Assembly (NCBI RefSeq): GCF_900185725.1
Contig: NZ_FYAU01000007.1
Coordinates: forward strand, 1-56,809
Direction of reading: 5' to 3'
Length of the DNA: 56,809 nt
Source of the DNA: Stappia sp. TSB10P1A
GTDB lineage: Bacteria > Pseudomonadota > Alphaproteobacteria > Rhizobiales > Stappiaceae
Below the pieces are notes generated by a model. That model searched no databases and was not told where the DNA came from. It saw only the letters and a list, made by a program, of their open reading frames with translations. This document shows, in pieces, positions 26,033-34,640 of the stretch. Position numbers and translations under genes: made by a program. How positions within the stretch are numbered: the first letter of the stretch is position 1; every line of letters starts with the position of its first letter.

Positions 26033-27037
26033 ATGTCGAAGAAGTACAATCAGGGGAAGAGCACGGCGGAGGTCCGCGGCGGCGCACCACGACGGGCAGT
26101 GCCCTCGCAATTCGCCATGGACGAGGTGCTGTGGGCGGCTTGGCTCTACTATGAGCAGGGCTACAAGCAGGACCAGATTGCCGAGGAGCTGCGCATATCC
26201 CGCGCTTCGGTGTTCAATCTGCTGCAACGGGCCAAGGATGAGGGCGTTGTGACAATCGCCATCGACCCGACCCGCATGGCGCGGATCGAGATGGCGCAGA
26301 AGCTGTGCGAAAAGACGGGGCTCAACGAGTGCTATCTGCTGCCGCATGCGGGCGGGGCCGCGCCGCTGACAGAGCTGATCGGCCAGCTTGGCGCCCGGGT
26401 TCTGGAAACCCGCCTGCAGCCGGACGACACTATCGGCGTTGCCTGGGGCCGCACTGTGCTGAGCCTGTCCCGCACCCTGACCCCAGGCCGCTTCCCGGGT
26501 ATCACAGTCGCCCAGACCACCGGCAGTTCTGCGGCGACCTTCGACTTCTCACCGGTTCTGTGCACGTCCAACATCGCAGCAAAGCTGAATGCTCGCGCCG
26601 TCAACCTGCATGCGCCGGGCGTGGTGTCGTCACCGCACGTGAAAGATATCCTCATGGCGGAACCGGCCATACGCGAGCATTTCGAAATGCTGCGACACTG
26701 CAGCAAGATCCTTTTTGGCGTGACCCAGTTGACCGGCCCCACCCTGTTGGTGCAGGGCGGTTTCATGACCCAGGAGGAAATCCAGTGCTATCTCGACCTT
26801 GGCGCGGTCGGCTTCGCCTCCGGCTATTTCTTCAATCGCGATGGAGAGATCGTGATCAGCGAGTTCGATGAACGGCACATCACCATGGACGAGGAGGAAA
26901 TGTGCAACGTGCCCGAGCGCATCTGTGTGGGAGGCGGCCCGGAAAAAATCGAGGCCATCCACGCCATGCTCCAGTCCCGCCTTGCCAGCATCCTCGTTAC
27001 CGATGAAGCCACAGCCTTGGGCATCCTCAGTCTTTAA
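26033..27037 (+). CDS. SorC/DeoR-family sugar-responsive transcriptional regulator (EryD-like)
   Basis: About 334 residues. An N-terminal helix-turn-helix (Y-Y-E-Q-G-Y-K-Q-D-Q-I-A-E-E-L-R-I-S-R-A) is followed by the SorC effector domain: D-D-T-I-G-V-A-W-G-R-T-V, A-Q-T-T-G-S-S-A, L-H-A-P-G-V-V and G-A-V-G-F-A-S-G-Y-F-F. These regulators bind phosphorylated sugars and act as tetramers; EryD of erythritol loci is one. I chose the ATG at 26033 (GGAAGGAG 7 nt upstream) over an in-frame ATG at 25979. It is divergent from the polyol operon and very likely controls it. Confidence 0.85.
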   Translation: MSKKYNQGKSTAEVRGGAPRRAVPSQFAMDEVLWAAWLYYEQGYKQDQIAEELRISRASVFNLLQRAKDEGVVTIAIDPTRMARIEMAQKLCEKTGLNECYLLPHAGGAAPLTELIGQLGARVLETRLQPDDTIGVAWGRTVLSLSRTLTPGRFPGITVAQTTGSSAATFDFSPVLCTSNIAAKLNARAVNLHAPGVVSSPHVKDILMAEPAIREHFEMLRHCSKILFGVTQLTGPTLLVQGGFMTQEEIQCYLDLGAVGFASGYFFNRDGEIVISEFDERHITMDEEEMCNVPERICVGGGPEKIEAIHAMLQSRLASILVTDEATALGILSL

Positions 27038-27108
27038 AGGGGACCAGAACCTTTTCACACCTCGATGTCGAGGGCGGCGGTGAAGAGGCGGTCCAACTGC
27101 CGTGACAA

Positions 27109-27142
27109 TGGCCGATTATCAGTGGCCGATTATCATTGGCCG
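27109..27142. repeat. Short tandem repeat, 14-bp period
   Basis: TGGCCGATTATCA occurs at 27109-27121 and again at 27123-27135, with a third partial copy TGGCCG at 27137-27142. It may be replication slippage at a decayed junction, or clustered binding sites. It lies 72 bp after the SorC regulator stop. Confidence 0.6.
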
Positions 27143-27295
27143 GCCGAAGCGAACTGCCCCCGGGGCACCGATCACAACGCCCCGCCAGTCGGCGTCGGGC
27201 GTGTCGATGTCCTCAATGTCGAACAGGCTGAGGCGGTGCATCCGGCAGAGCCTCCTCAGTTCATGCTTTGTTCTAAATCTGCACCAGAAACGCCA

Positions 27296-27324
27296 AAAGC
27301 CCCGTCCGTGAGGATCGGGGCTTT
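27296..27324. terminator. Strong hairpin terminator
   Basis: A perfect 9-bp inverted repeat (27296-27304 and 27316-27324, GC-rich core CCCCG/CGGGG) with an 11-nt loop and a T/A tract at each side. It can act in either direction. On the minus strand it lies 32 nt past a tRNA-fMet-like CCA end, the same place as the genuine terminator after tRNA-fMet at 56595. Confidence 0.7.
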
Positions 27325-27355
27325 CGTCTGAAACGTTGATTTTGATTAGGTATTC

Positions 27356-27422
27356 TGGTTGCGCGGGCGTGCAATCATCATTACTTGCGACCGCCCTCCC
27401 CTCTTCACGCCACGCTGCTCCA
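27356..27422 (-). pseudogene. Decayed tRNA-fMet-like sequence (possible attachment-site remnant)
   Basis: Read on the minus strand, this stretch shares several blocks in the same order with the intact tRNA-fMet at 56700-56624: TGGAGCAGC near the 5' side, GGTCGCA at the T-arm and CGCAACCA at the 3' end. Spacing from the CCA end to the far end of TGGAGCAGC is 66 nt here and 69 nt in the real gene. The 3' flank also agrees (a CCTA then AAAATCA tract, then an AAAGCCC terminator stem). The anticodon arm is lost and the acceptor 5' strand does not pair, so it cannot be a working tRNA. Its origin as an integration scar is inference. Confidence 0.4.
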
Positions 27423-27659
27423 GATGGACACGGCGCTCCTTGGAGAATTATTTGGCACAGCAGCGTAGGGAACAGACTCAATGATCCCACATGTTGAGTT
27501 GTGCTTTTATCGGCGTACCTATGCTTCGACGACGATCATTGTCGATTGGGGTCAAGTCAGCAAACAAAGAACTTCAGCTGTCGACGGGTAAAGGGTCGAT
27601 TGCACTCCTGCAGAAAATCGCAAGATGGTGCTGGTAGCCGAACACGTGCGGGCAGGTCC

Positions 27660-28814
27660 TCACGCAATCGAGAGCGAGGACGCTTCCATCTTGCGGGCCA
27701 TCAGACGCACCAATGGAGGGCGCATGAGGGCCGGAATGACCCAGGACTGGACCGCAAGGCCGAAGCGGCTGCGCGGCACGTAATGCCCGCCGATCTTCTC
27801 CGACTGCTTCTGCAGCCTCGTCGCCACGGGGCGCAGCCGCGCCTCATAGGCAGCCAGCGCCTCGGCCGGCGGCCGCGACGCCAGTTCGGCCGCCAGCACA
27901 TAGGCCCCGACGACGGCCGTGGAGGTGCCCTGCCCCGACAGGAAGGTCATGCAATGCGCCGCATCGCCAATCAGAACCACCCGGCCGCGCGACCATTGCG
28001 GCACCTCGACCTGGCAGATCGTGTCGAAGAACCCGTCCGACCAGTCGACGCCATTGCGGAACGTGTCGGACACCAGCGCCGGCCAATGCGAGAAGCGACT
28101 GGCGATCCGGGCGGTGCGTTCCTCCGCCGGCACGCGGGAGATCTCCTCGTCGCGCCAGCAGAACAAGGTCGACACCGTGCCGTCGCCGACCTGGTAGAGA
28201 CCGGCCTGCAGGTCGATATCCATGAAGGCTGCATAGTCGCAGTCCATCGCCTGCGACGAGGGCAAGCGCCACGCGGCGCTGCGATAGCCGAGCGGTTTCA
28301 GAAACTCCGAATGCGGGCCAAACTGCAGTTCCCGCACGCCGCTGCGATAGCCGTCAGCCGCCACCACAAGGTCGAAATGCTCGCTCGACCCGTCCGAGAA
28401 CCCCACCTCCACCGCCTCGCCCTTATCGGCAAGGGCGGTGATGGTGGTGCCATAGCGGATCGGCACCCGGCCCGCCAGTCGCTCGACCAGAACCTCCTGC
28501 AAGGCATCGCGCAGGATCATCAGCATGCGCTCGCCGCAGGCCGCCGACAGATGGCGATAATTGTAGGAGAACAGCTTGCGGCCTCGCGCGTCCCGATAGT
28601 CGGCCTGCTGGATCGAGATGGCTCGCGCCTTCAGGGCATCGATCAGGCCGAGCCGCTCGGCGACCTCCCAGCCGCCAAGATGCAGGCCGACCGCATAGCC
28701 GGCGGTGCGCAGCGCTGGTGCCTTCTCGACGATGACCGGCGCCATGCCGGCGTCGAGCAGGCAGTTGGCAAGCGCAAGGCCCGCCGGGCCGGCGCCGGAG
28801 ATCAGGATCCGCAT
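27660..28814 (-). CDS. FAD-dependent aromatic-type monooxygenase (PHBH/UbiH-like)
   Basis: 384 residues. N-terminal G-A-G-P-A-G-L-A-L-A (FAD ADP-binding), V-V-A-A-D-G-Y-R-S-G-V-R (the DG motif for FAD/NADPH) and L-I-G-D-A-A-H-C-M-T-F-L-S-G-Q-G-T-S (FAD ribityl GD motif) define a class A flavoprotein hydroxylase. It is the last gene of the metallophore transcription unit, starting 10 bp after the receptor gene, with GAGGCGG before the ATG. It could hydroxylate the aromatic or alkyl part of the product, or modify the imported chelate to release metal. Both roles are inference. Yersiniabactin loci have no equivalent. Confidence 0.83.
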   Translation of the reverse strand: MRILISGAGPAGLALANCLLDAGMAPVIVEKAPALRTAGYAVGLHLGGWEVAERLGLIDALKARAISIQQADYRDARGRKLFSYNYRHLSAACGERMLMILRDALQEVLVERLAGRVPIRYGTTITALADKGEAVEVGFSDGSSEHFDLVVAADGYRSGVRELQFGPHSEFLKPLGYRSAAWRLPSSQAMDCDYAAFMDIDLQAGLYQVGDGTVSTLFCWRDEEISRVPAEERTARIASRFSHWPALVSDTFRNGVDWSDGFFDTICQVEVPQWSRGRVVLIGDAAHCMTFLSGQGTSTAVVGAYVLAAELASRPPAEALAAYEARLRPVATRLQKQSEKIGGHYVPRSRFGLAVQSWVIPALMRPPLVRLMARKMEASSLSIA

Positions 28815-28824
28815 GCCTGCCGCC

Positions 28825-30843
28825 TCAGAAGGTGATCTTGAGGCGGCCGCCGATGGTGCGGCCCTTGCCCAGTTGGTAGACATTGCCGAAGCCGCTGGAG
28901 CTCGCATCGAACCCATAGACCGTATAGGTCTTGTCGGCGATGTTATCGACGTAGAAGTCGGCGACGACATTCTCGCCATGCTTCCACGACACCCCTGCGT
29001 CGAACAGCGCGTAGGCGCCCTGCCCCACGGTGTTGGCTTCGTCGAACCAGGTCTTGCCGACATAGGAGACGCCGGCGCGCGCGGTCAGGTCGCCGAAGTC
29101 GCCCGGCAGGCCGAACGTATAGGCCGCGGTCAGGTTGGCCGTGACATCCGGCGCGTAGGGCACCTTGTTGCCGGTGAGGTTGACGCCCGGATTGGCGGGG
29201 TTCCGGTAGCGGCTGAAATAGGTGTCGTTGAAGGCAATCCCGCCCGACAGCGAGAACGGCTGCACCGGCTGCCAGCGGGCCGTCAGGCTGACGCCCTTGC
29301 TCTCCACCTTGCCGACATTCTGCAGATACTGGCCGGTGACCGGGCCGACGGAAAGCTGGTAGTCGTCCGTCATCGTGAAATAGACGGAGGAGCCAAGCTC
29401 CAGCGTGTCGTCGAACAGACCCGCCTTGATGCCGGCCTCATAGTTGTAGCTGTGCTGCGGCTGATAGGAGAAGCCGATATTGGCCGGGGTCACCGCGCGT
29501 GTGAAGCCGCCGGCCTTGAAGCCCGTGCTGAACAGCGCGTAGACGAGCACATCGTCGGTGACCTTGTAGCTGGCGCCCACCTTGGGCGAGAGCGCCGAGA
29601 AATTGGCGCTGTTGGTCTGCCGGATACCGGCCAGCGTCGTGGCGGCATCGACCTGCTCATAATCGAAGCGCAGTCCGCCGGTCAGGTCGATCCGCTCGCT
29701 CGCATGCCAGGTGACTTCGCCGAAGGCCGCGTAGGAGCGGATTTCCTGATGCGAGGCGAGGGTTGCGGCCGGCACCTCGCGGCGGAAGTCGAGATCCTGG
29801 AAGTAGAGGCCGGCGACATAGTCGAACATCGCGCCCTCCTCCGGGTTGGAGGCGATGCGCAGTTCCTGGTTGAACGTCTTCTGCCATTCGGGCGTGTAGG
29901 AACCGAAGATCGTCCGCAGCAGCGAGCGGTCCTGATAGCCGGTCAGCGCGGTGATCGTCGCCGGACCCAGGTCGTAGGAGGCGGTCAGGCCGTAGCTGTC
30001 CGTCGTCAATTCGTAGTGCGAGGGCACCGGCAGCGAGATGCGGCTGTCCAGCATCGACTGCATCACGAAACGTTCCTCGTCGGACGTGCGCTGGCTGCGG
30101 CCGTAGGAGAGCATGATGTCGAGCGGGCTGCCGACGGGGGCGTAGCGCAGGCGGGCCTGGCCGGCCAGCGTCTCGCTGTCGCCGGTGCGCTCACCGGTGA
30201 ACATGTCGCGCATCTCGCCGTCCTCGTGTTCGGCGCTGAACCAGGCGTCGCCGTAGAGCACGTCCTCGATCAGCGCGCCGCCGAAGGCGACGCCGCCAAG
30301 CGCGCCGAGATTGGTCACGTTCAGGACCGGGCTGAGGAAATAGTCGTTGCCCGGCTTGCGGGTGACGACGTTGATCACGCCGCCGATGGCGTTGCGGCCA
30401 TAGAGCGTGCCCTGCGGGCCGTAGAGCAGTTCGACCCGCTCCAGGGTTTGCGGCAGCAACTGGCTGAACAGCGCCTGATCCTGCGGCAGCCCGTCGACAT
30501 AGAGCTGGGTCGCCGGATTGTAGAAGTCGACGGACGACTGGCCGCGCACGGTGATGCCGGAATAGGCCCGGCTCGAACGCTGACGGACCAGCACGTCCGG
30601 GAACACCCGGTCGATCCGGTCGATGGTGGTGAAACCGCGCTCCTCGAGTTCATCCGCTTCAACGGTCGCGATCTCGCCGATCGCCTCGAAGGCCTCCTGC
30701 AAGCGCTTGGTGGCCGAGACGAGAATGCGGGGAAGCGCCGTCGGTTCGCCGGACGCGGCACCCTCCTGGGCGTGCGAAGGGAACGGTCGCAGGACGGCGA
30801 TCAGCGCGACGAAGGAAACACCCAGCAGAGCACGGCTTCTCAT
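28825..30843 (-). CDS. fyuA: TonB-dependent outer-membrane siderophore receptor, FyuA (yersiniabactin receptor) type
   Basis: 672 residues. A signal peptide ends near P-S-H-A, then a TonB-box-like P-R-I-L-V-S-A-T-K (compare T-L-V-V-T-A-S-K in FyuA). The plug has D-F-Y-N-P-A-T-Q-L-Y-V-D-G-L-P-Q and L-L-Y-G-P-Q-G-T-L-Y-G-R-N, nearly the same as FyuA. Barrel strands include Q-N-V-G-K-V-E-S-K-G-V and end with a terminal Phe. It would import the metal chelate across the outer membrane. It overlaps the permease gene by 4 bp. The strong FyuA likeness shows that the chelate resembles yersiniabactin. Confidence 0.9.
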   Translation of the reverse strand: MRSRALLGVSFVALIAVLRPFPSHAQEGAASGEPTALPRILVSATKRLQEAFEAIGEIATVEADELEERGFTTIDRIDRVFPDVLVRQRSSRAYSGITVRGQSSVDFYNPATQLYVDGLPQDQALFSQLLPQTLERVELLYGPQGTLYGRNAIGGVINVVTRKPGNDYFLSPVLNVTNLGALGGVAFGGALIEDVLYGDAWFSAEHEDGEMRDMFTGERTGDSETLAGQARLRYAPVGSPLDIMLSYGRSQRTSDEERFVMQSMLDSRISLPVPSHYELTTDSYGLTASYDLGPATITALTGYQDRSLLRTIFGSYTPEWQKTFNQELRIASNPEEGAMFDYVAGLYFQDLDFRREVPAATLASHQEIRSYAAFGEVTWHASERIDLTGGLRFDYEQVDAATTLAGIRQTNSANFSALSPKVGASYKVTDDVLVYALFSTGFKAGGFTRAVTPANIGFSYQPQHSYNYEAGIKAGLFDDTLELGSSVYFTMTDDYQLSVGPVTGQYLQNVGKVESKGVSLTARWQPVQPFSLSGGIAFNDTYFSRYRNPANPGVNLTGNKVPYAPDVTANLTAAYTFGLPGDFGDLTARAGVSYVGKTWFDEANTVGQGAYALFDAGVSWKHGENVVADFYVDNIADKTYTVYGFDASSSGFGNVYQLGKGRTIGGRLKITF

Positions 30844-32105
30844 TGTTGATTTCCTTGTATTTCCAGCGCCCCGTCGACAGACAGAGGCGGTTCCGAAGCA
30901 ATCGAGAGGCGCCGGGCGAGACCCGCACCGACGAGAAGCAGAACAGCGGCAAGGGCAAAGACGGCAGCATGCCCGAAGGTCTGGCCGATGAAGCCGGCGG
31001 CAATGCCGAAGGCGATGGCCATCACCGCGTCGGCGCTCTGCAGCAGGGCGAAATCGGTGCCGGCCTGACGCGGCGAGCACCAGCCGATCATCACAGCGTA
31101 AAGCGCGATCATCGACGTCGCCGCGGCGGCGGACTGGGCCAGGATCAGCGGCGCGACGAGATCCTTGGGGACGATACCGCTCCACACGCCCGCGAGCGCC
31201 AGGAACAGCGTCGCGTTGGCGAGGGCGGCGAGCATCAGGGCACGCGCGGAAGGACGCCGCAGCACCGCCATCATCGCCAGCGCGGCGGCGAGCCCGGCGG
31301 CGGCGCCGCCCGCTCCCTTGAGCCAGCCGATCTCGGCAAGCGTCAGCCCGGCATCGACCAGGAACGGCCCGATCAAGGCGATGCCGAGCCGCAGGCCCGA
31401 CTGGTAGACCAGCATGAAGCCGAGGCCGCGGCGATACTCCATCCTGCGGAACGACGCCGACAGGCGCGGACGCGACAGCCCCGCCGCAACCGGCACCGGC
31501 GCGCCGGCCTCGATCCCCCGCGCTGCGACGGCCGGGATCGTCAGCACCGCGACGACGCCCGCCATGAACAGCATCGAGGCCTGCCAGCCGAAGGCGGCAT
31601 AGACCGGCAGCCACGCCCCGACGCCGAGAAGGAACCCGACATAGCCGCCGAAGACCCCGGCGCTGCTGACGGTGGCGCGGCGGCTTTCGTCGACCGCCTC
31701 GACCGCCAGCGCATCGGTGGCGATGTCCTGGGTCGCCGCGAAGACGGCAACGGCCAGCAGAACGCAGAGCATCAGTTCGAAGTGCCCGGCCGGCGACAGC
31801 AGCGACAGCACCGCGAAGCTCGTCACGATCAGTGCCTGGCACAGCAGCAGCCAGGACCGCCGGCGGCCGAGGCGGACGACGCAGAAGCGGTCGACCAGCG
31901 GCGCCCACAGGAATTTCAGCGCCCAGGGCAGGAACAGCAGCGACAGCAGGCCGATGCGGTCGAGCCCCATCCCCTCCTCCCGCAGCACGGTCGGAAGACC
32001 GGTCTGCACGAGGCTGCCGGTGATGGCCTGCGCCGCGTAGAGCCCGATGAACAGGCTGACGATCCTGAAGGTGAAGGCGCCTGAAGCGCGCGGATGCGAT
32101 GTCAT
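30840..32105 (-). CDS. Inner-membrane siderophore permease, RhtX/FptX (AmpG-like MFS) family
   Basis: 421 residues with about twelve hydrophobic spans. L-P-W-A-L-K-F-L-W-A-P-L-V-D-R followed by R-R-S-W-L-L is the loop 2-3 signature of the RhtX/FptX single-subunit siderophore importers (rhizobactin, pyochelin) and of AmpG. A-T-Q-D-I-A-T-D-A-L-A-V is also conserved in that group. It would carry the intact metal complex into the cytoplasm, replacing the YbtPQ ABC pair of Yersinia. It has only a weak GGGG-TAAG ribosome site and a 124-bp leader, the one long gap in the cluster. Confidence 0.85.
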   Translation of the reverse strand: MTSHPRASGAFTFRIVSLFIGLYAAQAITGSLVQTGLPTVLREEGMGLDRIGLLSLLFLPWALKFLWAPLVDRFCVVRLGRRRSWLLLCQALIVTSFAVLSLLSPAGHFELMLCVLLAVAVFAATQDIATDALAVEAVDESRRATVSSAGVFGGYVGFLLGVGAWLPVYAAFGWQASMLFMAGVVAVLTIPAVAARGIEAGAPVPVAAGLSRPRLSASFRRMEYRRGLGFMLVYQSGLRLGIALIGPFLVDAGLTLAEIGWLKGAGGAAAGLAAALAMMAVLRRPSARALMLAALANATLFLALAGVWSGIVPKDLVAPLILAQSAAAATSMIALYAVMIGWCSPRQAGTDFALLQSADAVMAIAFGIAAGFIGQTFGHAAVFALAAVLLLVGAGLARRLSIASEPPLSVDGALEIQGNQQ

Positions 32106-32229
32106 GAAGTGCTTACCCCGACCACAGTTCGGCCTTAATTGCCCCTCGCAAGGTCTGCCACCCGGATCGGCCCTGCTTCAGCCCCGATCAGGGCCTTTCG
32201 TGTCCCTCGTGCGAACCGTTGCCCGCATG
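32106..32229 (-). promoter_or_regulatory. 124-bp gap before the uptake genes (possible separate promoter)
   Basis: This is the only gap above 50 bp in the minus-strand cluster and it separates synthesis from uptake genes. It contains a 7-bp inverted repeat (32169-32175 and 32189-32195) without a following T-run. I see no clear Fur, Irr or RirA box. A secondary promoter or partial terminator here is possible but not shown. Confidence 0.3.
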
Positions 32230-33003
32230 TCACGCCAATCCCGCATGGCGGCGCAGCCGCGCGAGGACGTCGGCAAGCACCGATGGCTCGGAGAGGTAGA
32301 AGTGATCGCCCGACAGATCCGCCCGCGCGAACCGGGATCCGCAGACCGCTTCCCAGGCATCGACGTCGGCCGCCGACACTTCCGGGTCGTCCTCGCCGCG
32401 CAGGGCCAGAACGGGGCAGCCGATCCGCGAGCCCGCCCGCAAGGCATAGGTTTCGGTCAGCGCGAAGTCCGCCCGGATCGCCGGCAGGAACAGCTCCAGC
32501 AGTTCCTCGCTTTCCAGCACCTCGTCGCTGGTGCCGCCCAACCGGCGCAACTCGCCGACCAGCATCGCGTCGGACATCGAGTGGCGCCACGGACGCGGCG
32601 TCGGCAACTGCGGCGCCCGGCGGGCCGAGGCGATGAAAGCCGATGGAGGCAGGCCGCGCGCCTGCAGCACCAGCCCCGCCTCGAAGGCGACGAGGGCGCC
32701 GAGGCTGTGCCCGAAAAGGATTACGGGGCGACCGGCCGGGACGGCGCTGCATAACGCAGGCACGAGCCCGGCCAGCACCCCGTCGACACCGGTGCTGGCG
32801 GCTTCCGAAAAGCGACGTCCGCGACCGGGCAGTTCGACCGGGCAGACATCGATATCGGCAAGCAGCGGATGATCCCGCCAGCCATGAAAGAAGGATGCGG
32901 CTCCACCGGCATGGTGGAAAGCAAAAAGCACCGCCCGTCCTCGCCCGTCCGGCAGGCCGAAGGGGAACCAGGCGGGAGCGACGCGAAGGGGTGCGTTCAT
33001 CAT
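32230..33003 (-). CDS. Type II thioesterase (YbtT-like)
   Basis: 257 residues, alpha/beta hydrolase of the NRPS/PKS editing type. Catalytic serine in L-F-G-H-S-L-G-A, acid in R-G-E-D-D-P-E, histidine in S-G-D-H-F-Y-L. The N-terminal F-H-H-A-G-G-A-A-S-F-F and P-V-E-L-P-G-R-G-R-R motifs are characteristic. It clears misprimed carrier domains, as YbtT does. Its ATG overlaps the upstream stop by 4 bp. A second thioesterase domain lies in the preceding gene, so this one is probably the editing enzyme. Confidence 0.88.
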   Translation of the reverse strand: MMNAPLRVAPAWFPFGLPDGRGRAVLFAFHHAGGAASFFHGWRDHPLLADIDVCPVELPGRGRRFSEAASTGVDGVLAGLVPALCSAVPAGRPVILFGHSLGALVAFEAGLVLQARGLPPSAFIASARRAPQLPTPRPWRHSMSDAMLVGELRRLGGTSDEVLESEELLELFLPAIRADFALTETYALRAGSRIGCPVLALRGEDDPEVSAADVDAWEAVCGSRFARADLSGDHFYLSEPSVLADVLARLRRHAGLA

Positions 33004-34640
33004 GCGACCTCCACCGGCCGAAGGCCCTGGCTGAGCTGCGCGGCCACGGCCTCACGCACCGCATCCGCGACGGCAGGCGCATCGTCGCGCGCCATGAAAT
33101 GCCCGCCCTCGAGCCGGCGATGGGTGAAGCCGCCAGCGGTGCGCGGCCGCCAGCTTTCCACGGCCTCCTTTGAGACGAGGTCGTCCTGCGTGGCGGACAG
33201 CGCCAGCATCGGCGCGTGGATCACCGCCTCACTGCGATAGCTGGCGGCCATCGCCGTGTCGCCCTCCATCGTCGTCTGCAGCGCCGACAGCATCTCGCCG
33301 CTCGACAGGATGTTTTCCGGCGTGCCGCCGAGCAGCCGCAGCCGGGTTTCCATGCCGTCCTCCCCGAAGTAGCTGCGCAGGTCCGGCAAGGGCTGGTGCG
33401 GGCCGGGACATACGCCCGCGACCACCAGCGACGGTTGGCAGGTGCCCTCCTGCTCCAGCCGGTGCGCCAGTTCGAAGGCGATCTTGCTGCCGAGGCTCCA
33501 GCCGACGAGAACGAGCGGCGTCTCGCGATAGGGTCTCACTCTCGGCAGCAGCGCCTCGACCGCCGCCGACAGCGTGGTGAAGGGAGGCTCGGCGATCCGT
33601 CCCTCGCGGCCGGGAAGCTGAACCGGCGACACCTGCCAGTCGCGTGGGAATTGCGCCTGCCAGTTCTTGAAGGCCGAGGCGCCAGCCACCGCATGGGGAA
33701 AGGCCAGGATATTGACGTCGGCTCCACATCTTGGACCGCCGAACGGAAACCAGTCGGCGCGCTCGGCGAGAGACGCACGCGCCTCGTCCAGCAGCGCTTC
33801 GATCCGCGCCGCGCGCTTTTCGAGCTGCCCCGTATCCACACCTGCGAGCCCGCCCTCGCCGCGCCGCCAGCGGCAGAGCAGATAGGCGATGGAGCCGCGG
33901 TCGAGGCAGTCGTACATCGCCGATCCGGGAGCCGCGAAATAGTCCTGGACCTCTACCGCTCCCCTGCTGCCGGCAAGGCGCGCCATCAGCCCGGCGGGCA
34001 TCCGGTCTCGCGCGCGGCAGACCTGCCGCGTCACGTCGCGCAGGCTCTCCAGGACGAAGCCCATCTCCTCCATCGTCTCGATGAACGGGCCGACGAGTTC
34101 CGCAGGCCAGAGATCGCCATGCAGGAACAGCCCGCCGGGCGCCAGCACGCGGCGGACATGGCGCAGGAAGGCACCCATGTCCGGATAGGCGCCGGAAGAT
34201 TCCAGGTTGAGGACAACATCCTGGCTGCCGTCAGCCAGTGGCACGGCACAGGCATCGGCCACCTGCAGGCGCACACGCCGCCCGGAGAGCAACCGTCGGG
34301 CGCCGGCGATGTTGTCGGCGCTGAGATCGAGGCCGACCGCGAAGAGCGGACGGTAGTGCCGCGTCACGACGTCCAGCGCGCCGCCACGACCGCAGCCGAT
34401 GTCCGCGACCCTCAGGCCGTCGAGCGAGAGGGGCCCCAGCAGTTCGGCGACGAGACGCTCGCAGGCGTCGTTGGCACCCGGTTGCGCAAGACCGGGCACG
34501 GCACCATCGGCAAGACCGGGAACGGGCTCGTAGCCCCAATTGAGGAAATGCGCATGCCCGTCCAGCCCGGCTTGAACGAAAGCGTCGTCGAGGGCGGAAT
34601 AGGCGCGGCGCGTACGGTCTGCGGCCGGTTCAGTCGGCAT
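33000..34640 (-). CDS. Methyltransferase-thioesterase fusion protein
   Basis: 546 residues. Residues about 1-255 are a class I SAM methyltransferase: motif I V-A-D-I-G-C-G-R-G-G (near 78-88), L-D-L-S-A-D-N, and N-L-E-S-S-G-A-Y-P-D, as in small-molecule O/N-methyltransferases. Residues about 290-546 are an alpha/beta-hydrolase thioesterase: L-P-G-R-E-G-R, catalytic Ser in V-G-W-S-L-G-S-K (near 380), Asp in T-Q-D-D and His in G-G-H-F-M (near 515). In yersiniabactin synthase the last MT and the TE are built into Irp1; here they are on one separate protein without a carrier domain. I chose the ATG at 34640; a TTG 18 bp upstream is possible. It overlaps irp3 by 11 bp. Confidence 0.85.
   Translation of the reverse strand: MPTEPAADRTRRAYSALDDAFVQAGLDGHAHFLNWGYEPVPGLADGAVPGLAQPGANDACERLVAELLGPLSLDGLRVADIGCGRGGALDVVTRHYRPLFAVGLDLSADNIAGARRLLSGRRVRLQVADACAVPLADGSQDVVLNLESSGAYPDMGAFLRHVRRVLAPGGLFLHGDLWPAELVGPFIETMEEMGFVLESLRDVTRQVCRARDRMPAGLMARLAGSRGAVEVQDYFAAPGSAMYDCLDRGSIAYLLCRWRRGEGGLAGVDTGQLEKRAARIEALLDEARASLAERADWFPFGGPRCGADVNILAFPHAVAGASAFKNWQAQFPRDWQVSPVQLPGREGRIAEPPFTTLSAAVEALLPRVRPYRETPLVLVGWSLGSKIAFELAHRLEQEGTCQPSLVVAGVCPGPHQPLPDLRSYFGEDGMETRLRLLGGTPENILSSGEMLSALQTTMEGDTAMAASYRSEAVIHAPMLALSATQDDLVSKEAVESWRPRTAGGFTHRRLEGGHFMARDDAPAVADAVREAVAAQLSQGLRPVEVA

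Larger units (their letters stand above)
27038..27659. other. 622-bp gene-free stretch with repeat, terminator and tRNA-like remnant
   Basis: No convincing gene. Base composition is lower in GC than either side. It contains a 14-bp-period tandem repeat (27109-27142), a strong terminator (27296-27324) and a decayed tRNA-fMet-like sequence (27356-27422), each listed separately. A 123-codon minus-strand reading frame here (27119-27490) runs through the terminator and tRNA-like piece and is probably not a gene. The stretch marks the junction between the polyol locus and the metallophore locus. Confidence 0.5.

Noticed and set aside
27119-27490. A 123-codon minus-strand frame in the gap before the metallophore locus
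   Set aside because: It reads through a strong terminator hairpin and a tRNA-like remnant, has no ribosome site and matches no family I know. Most likely it is not a gene.
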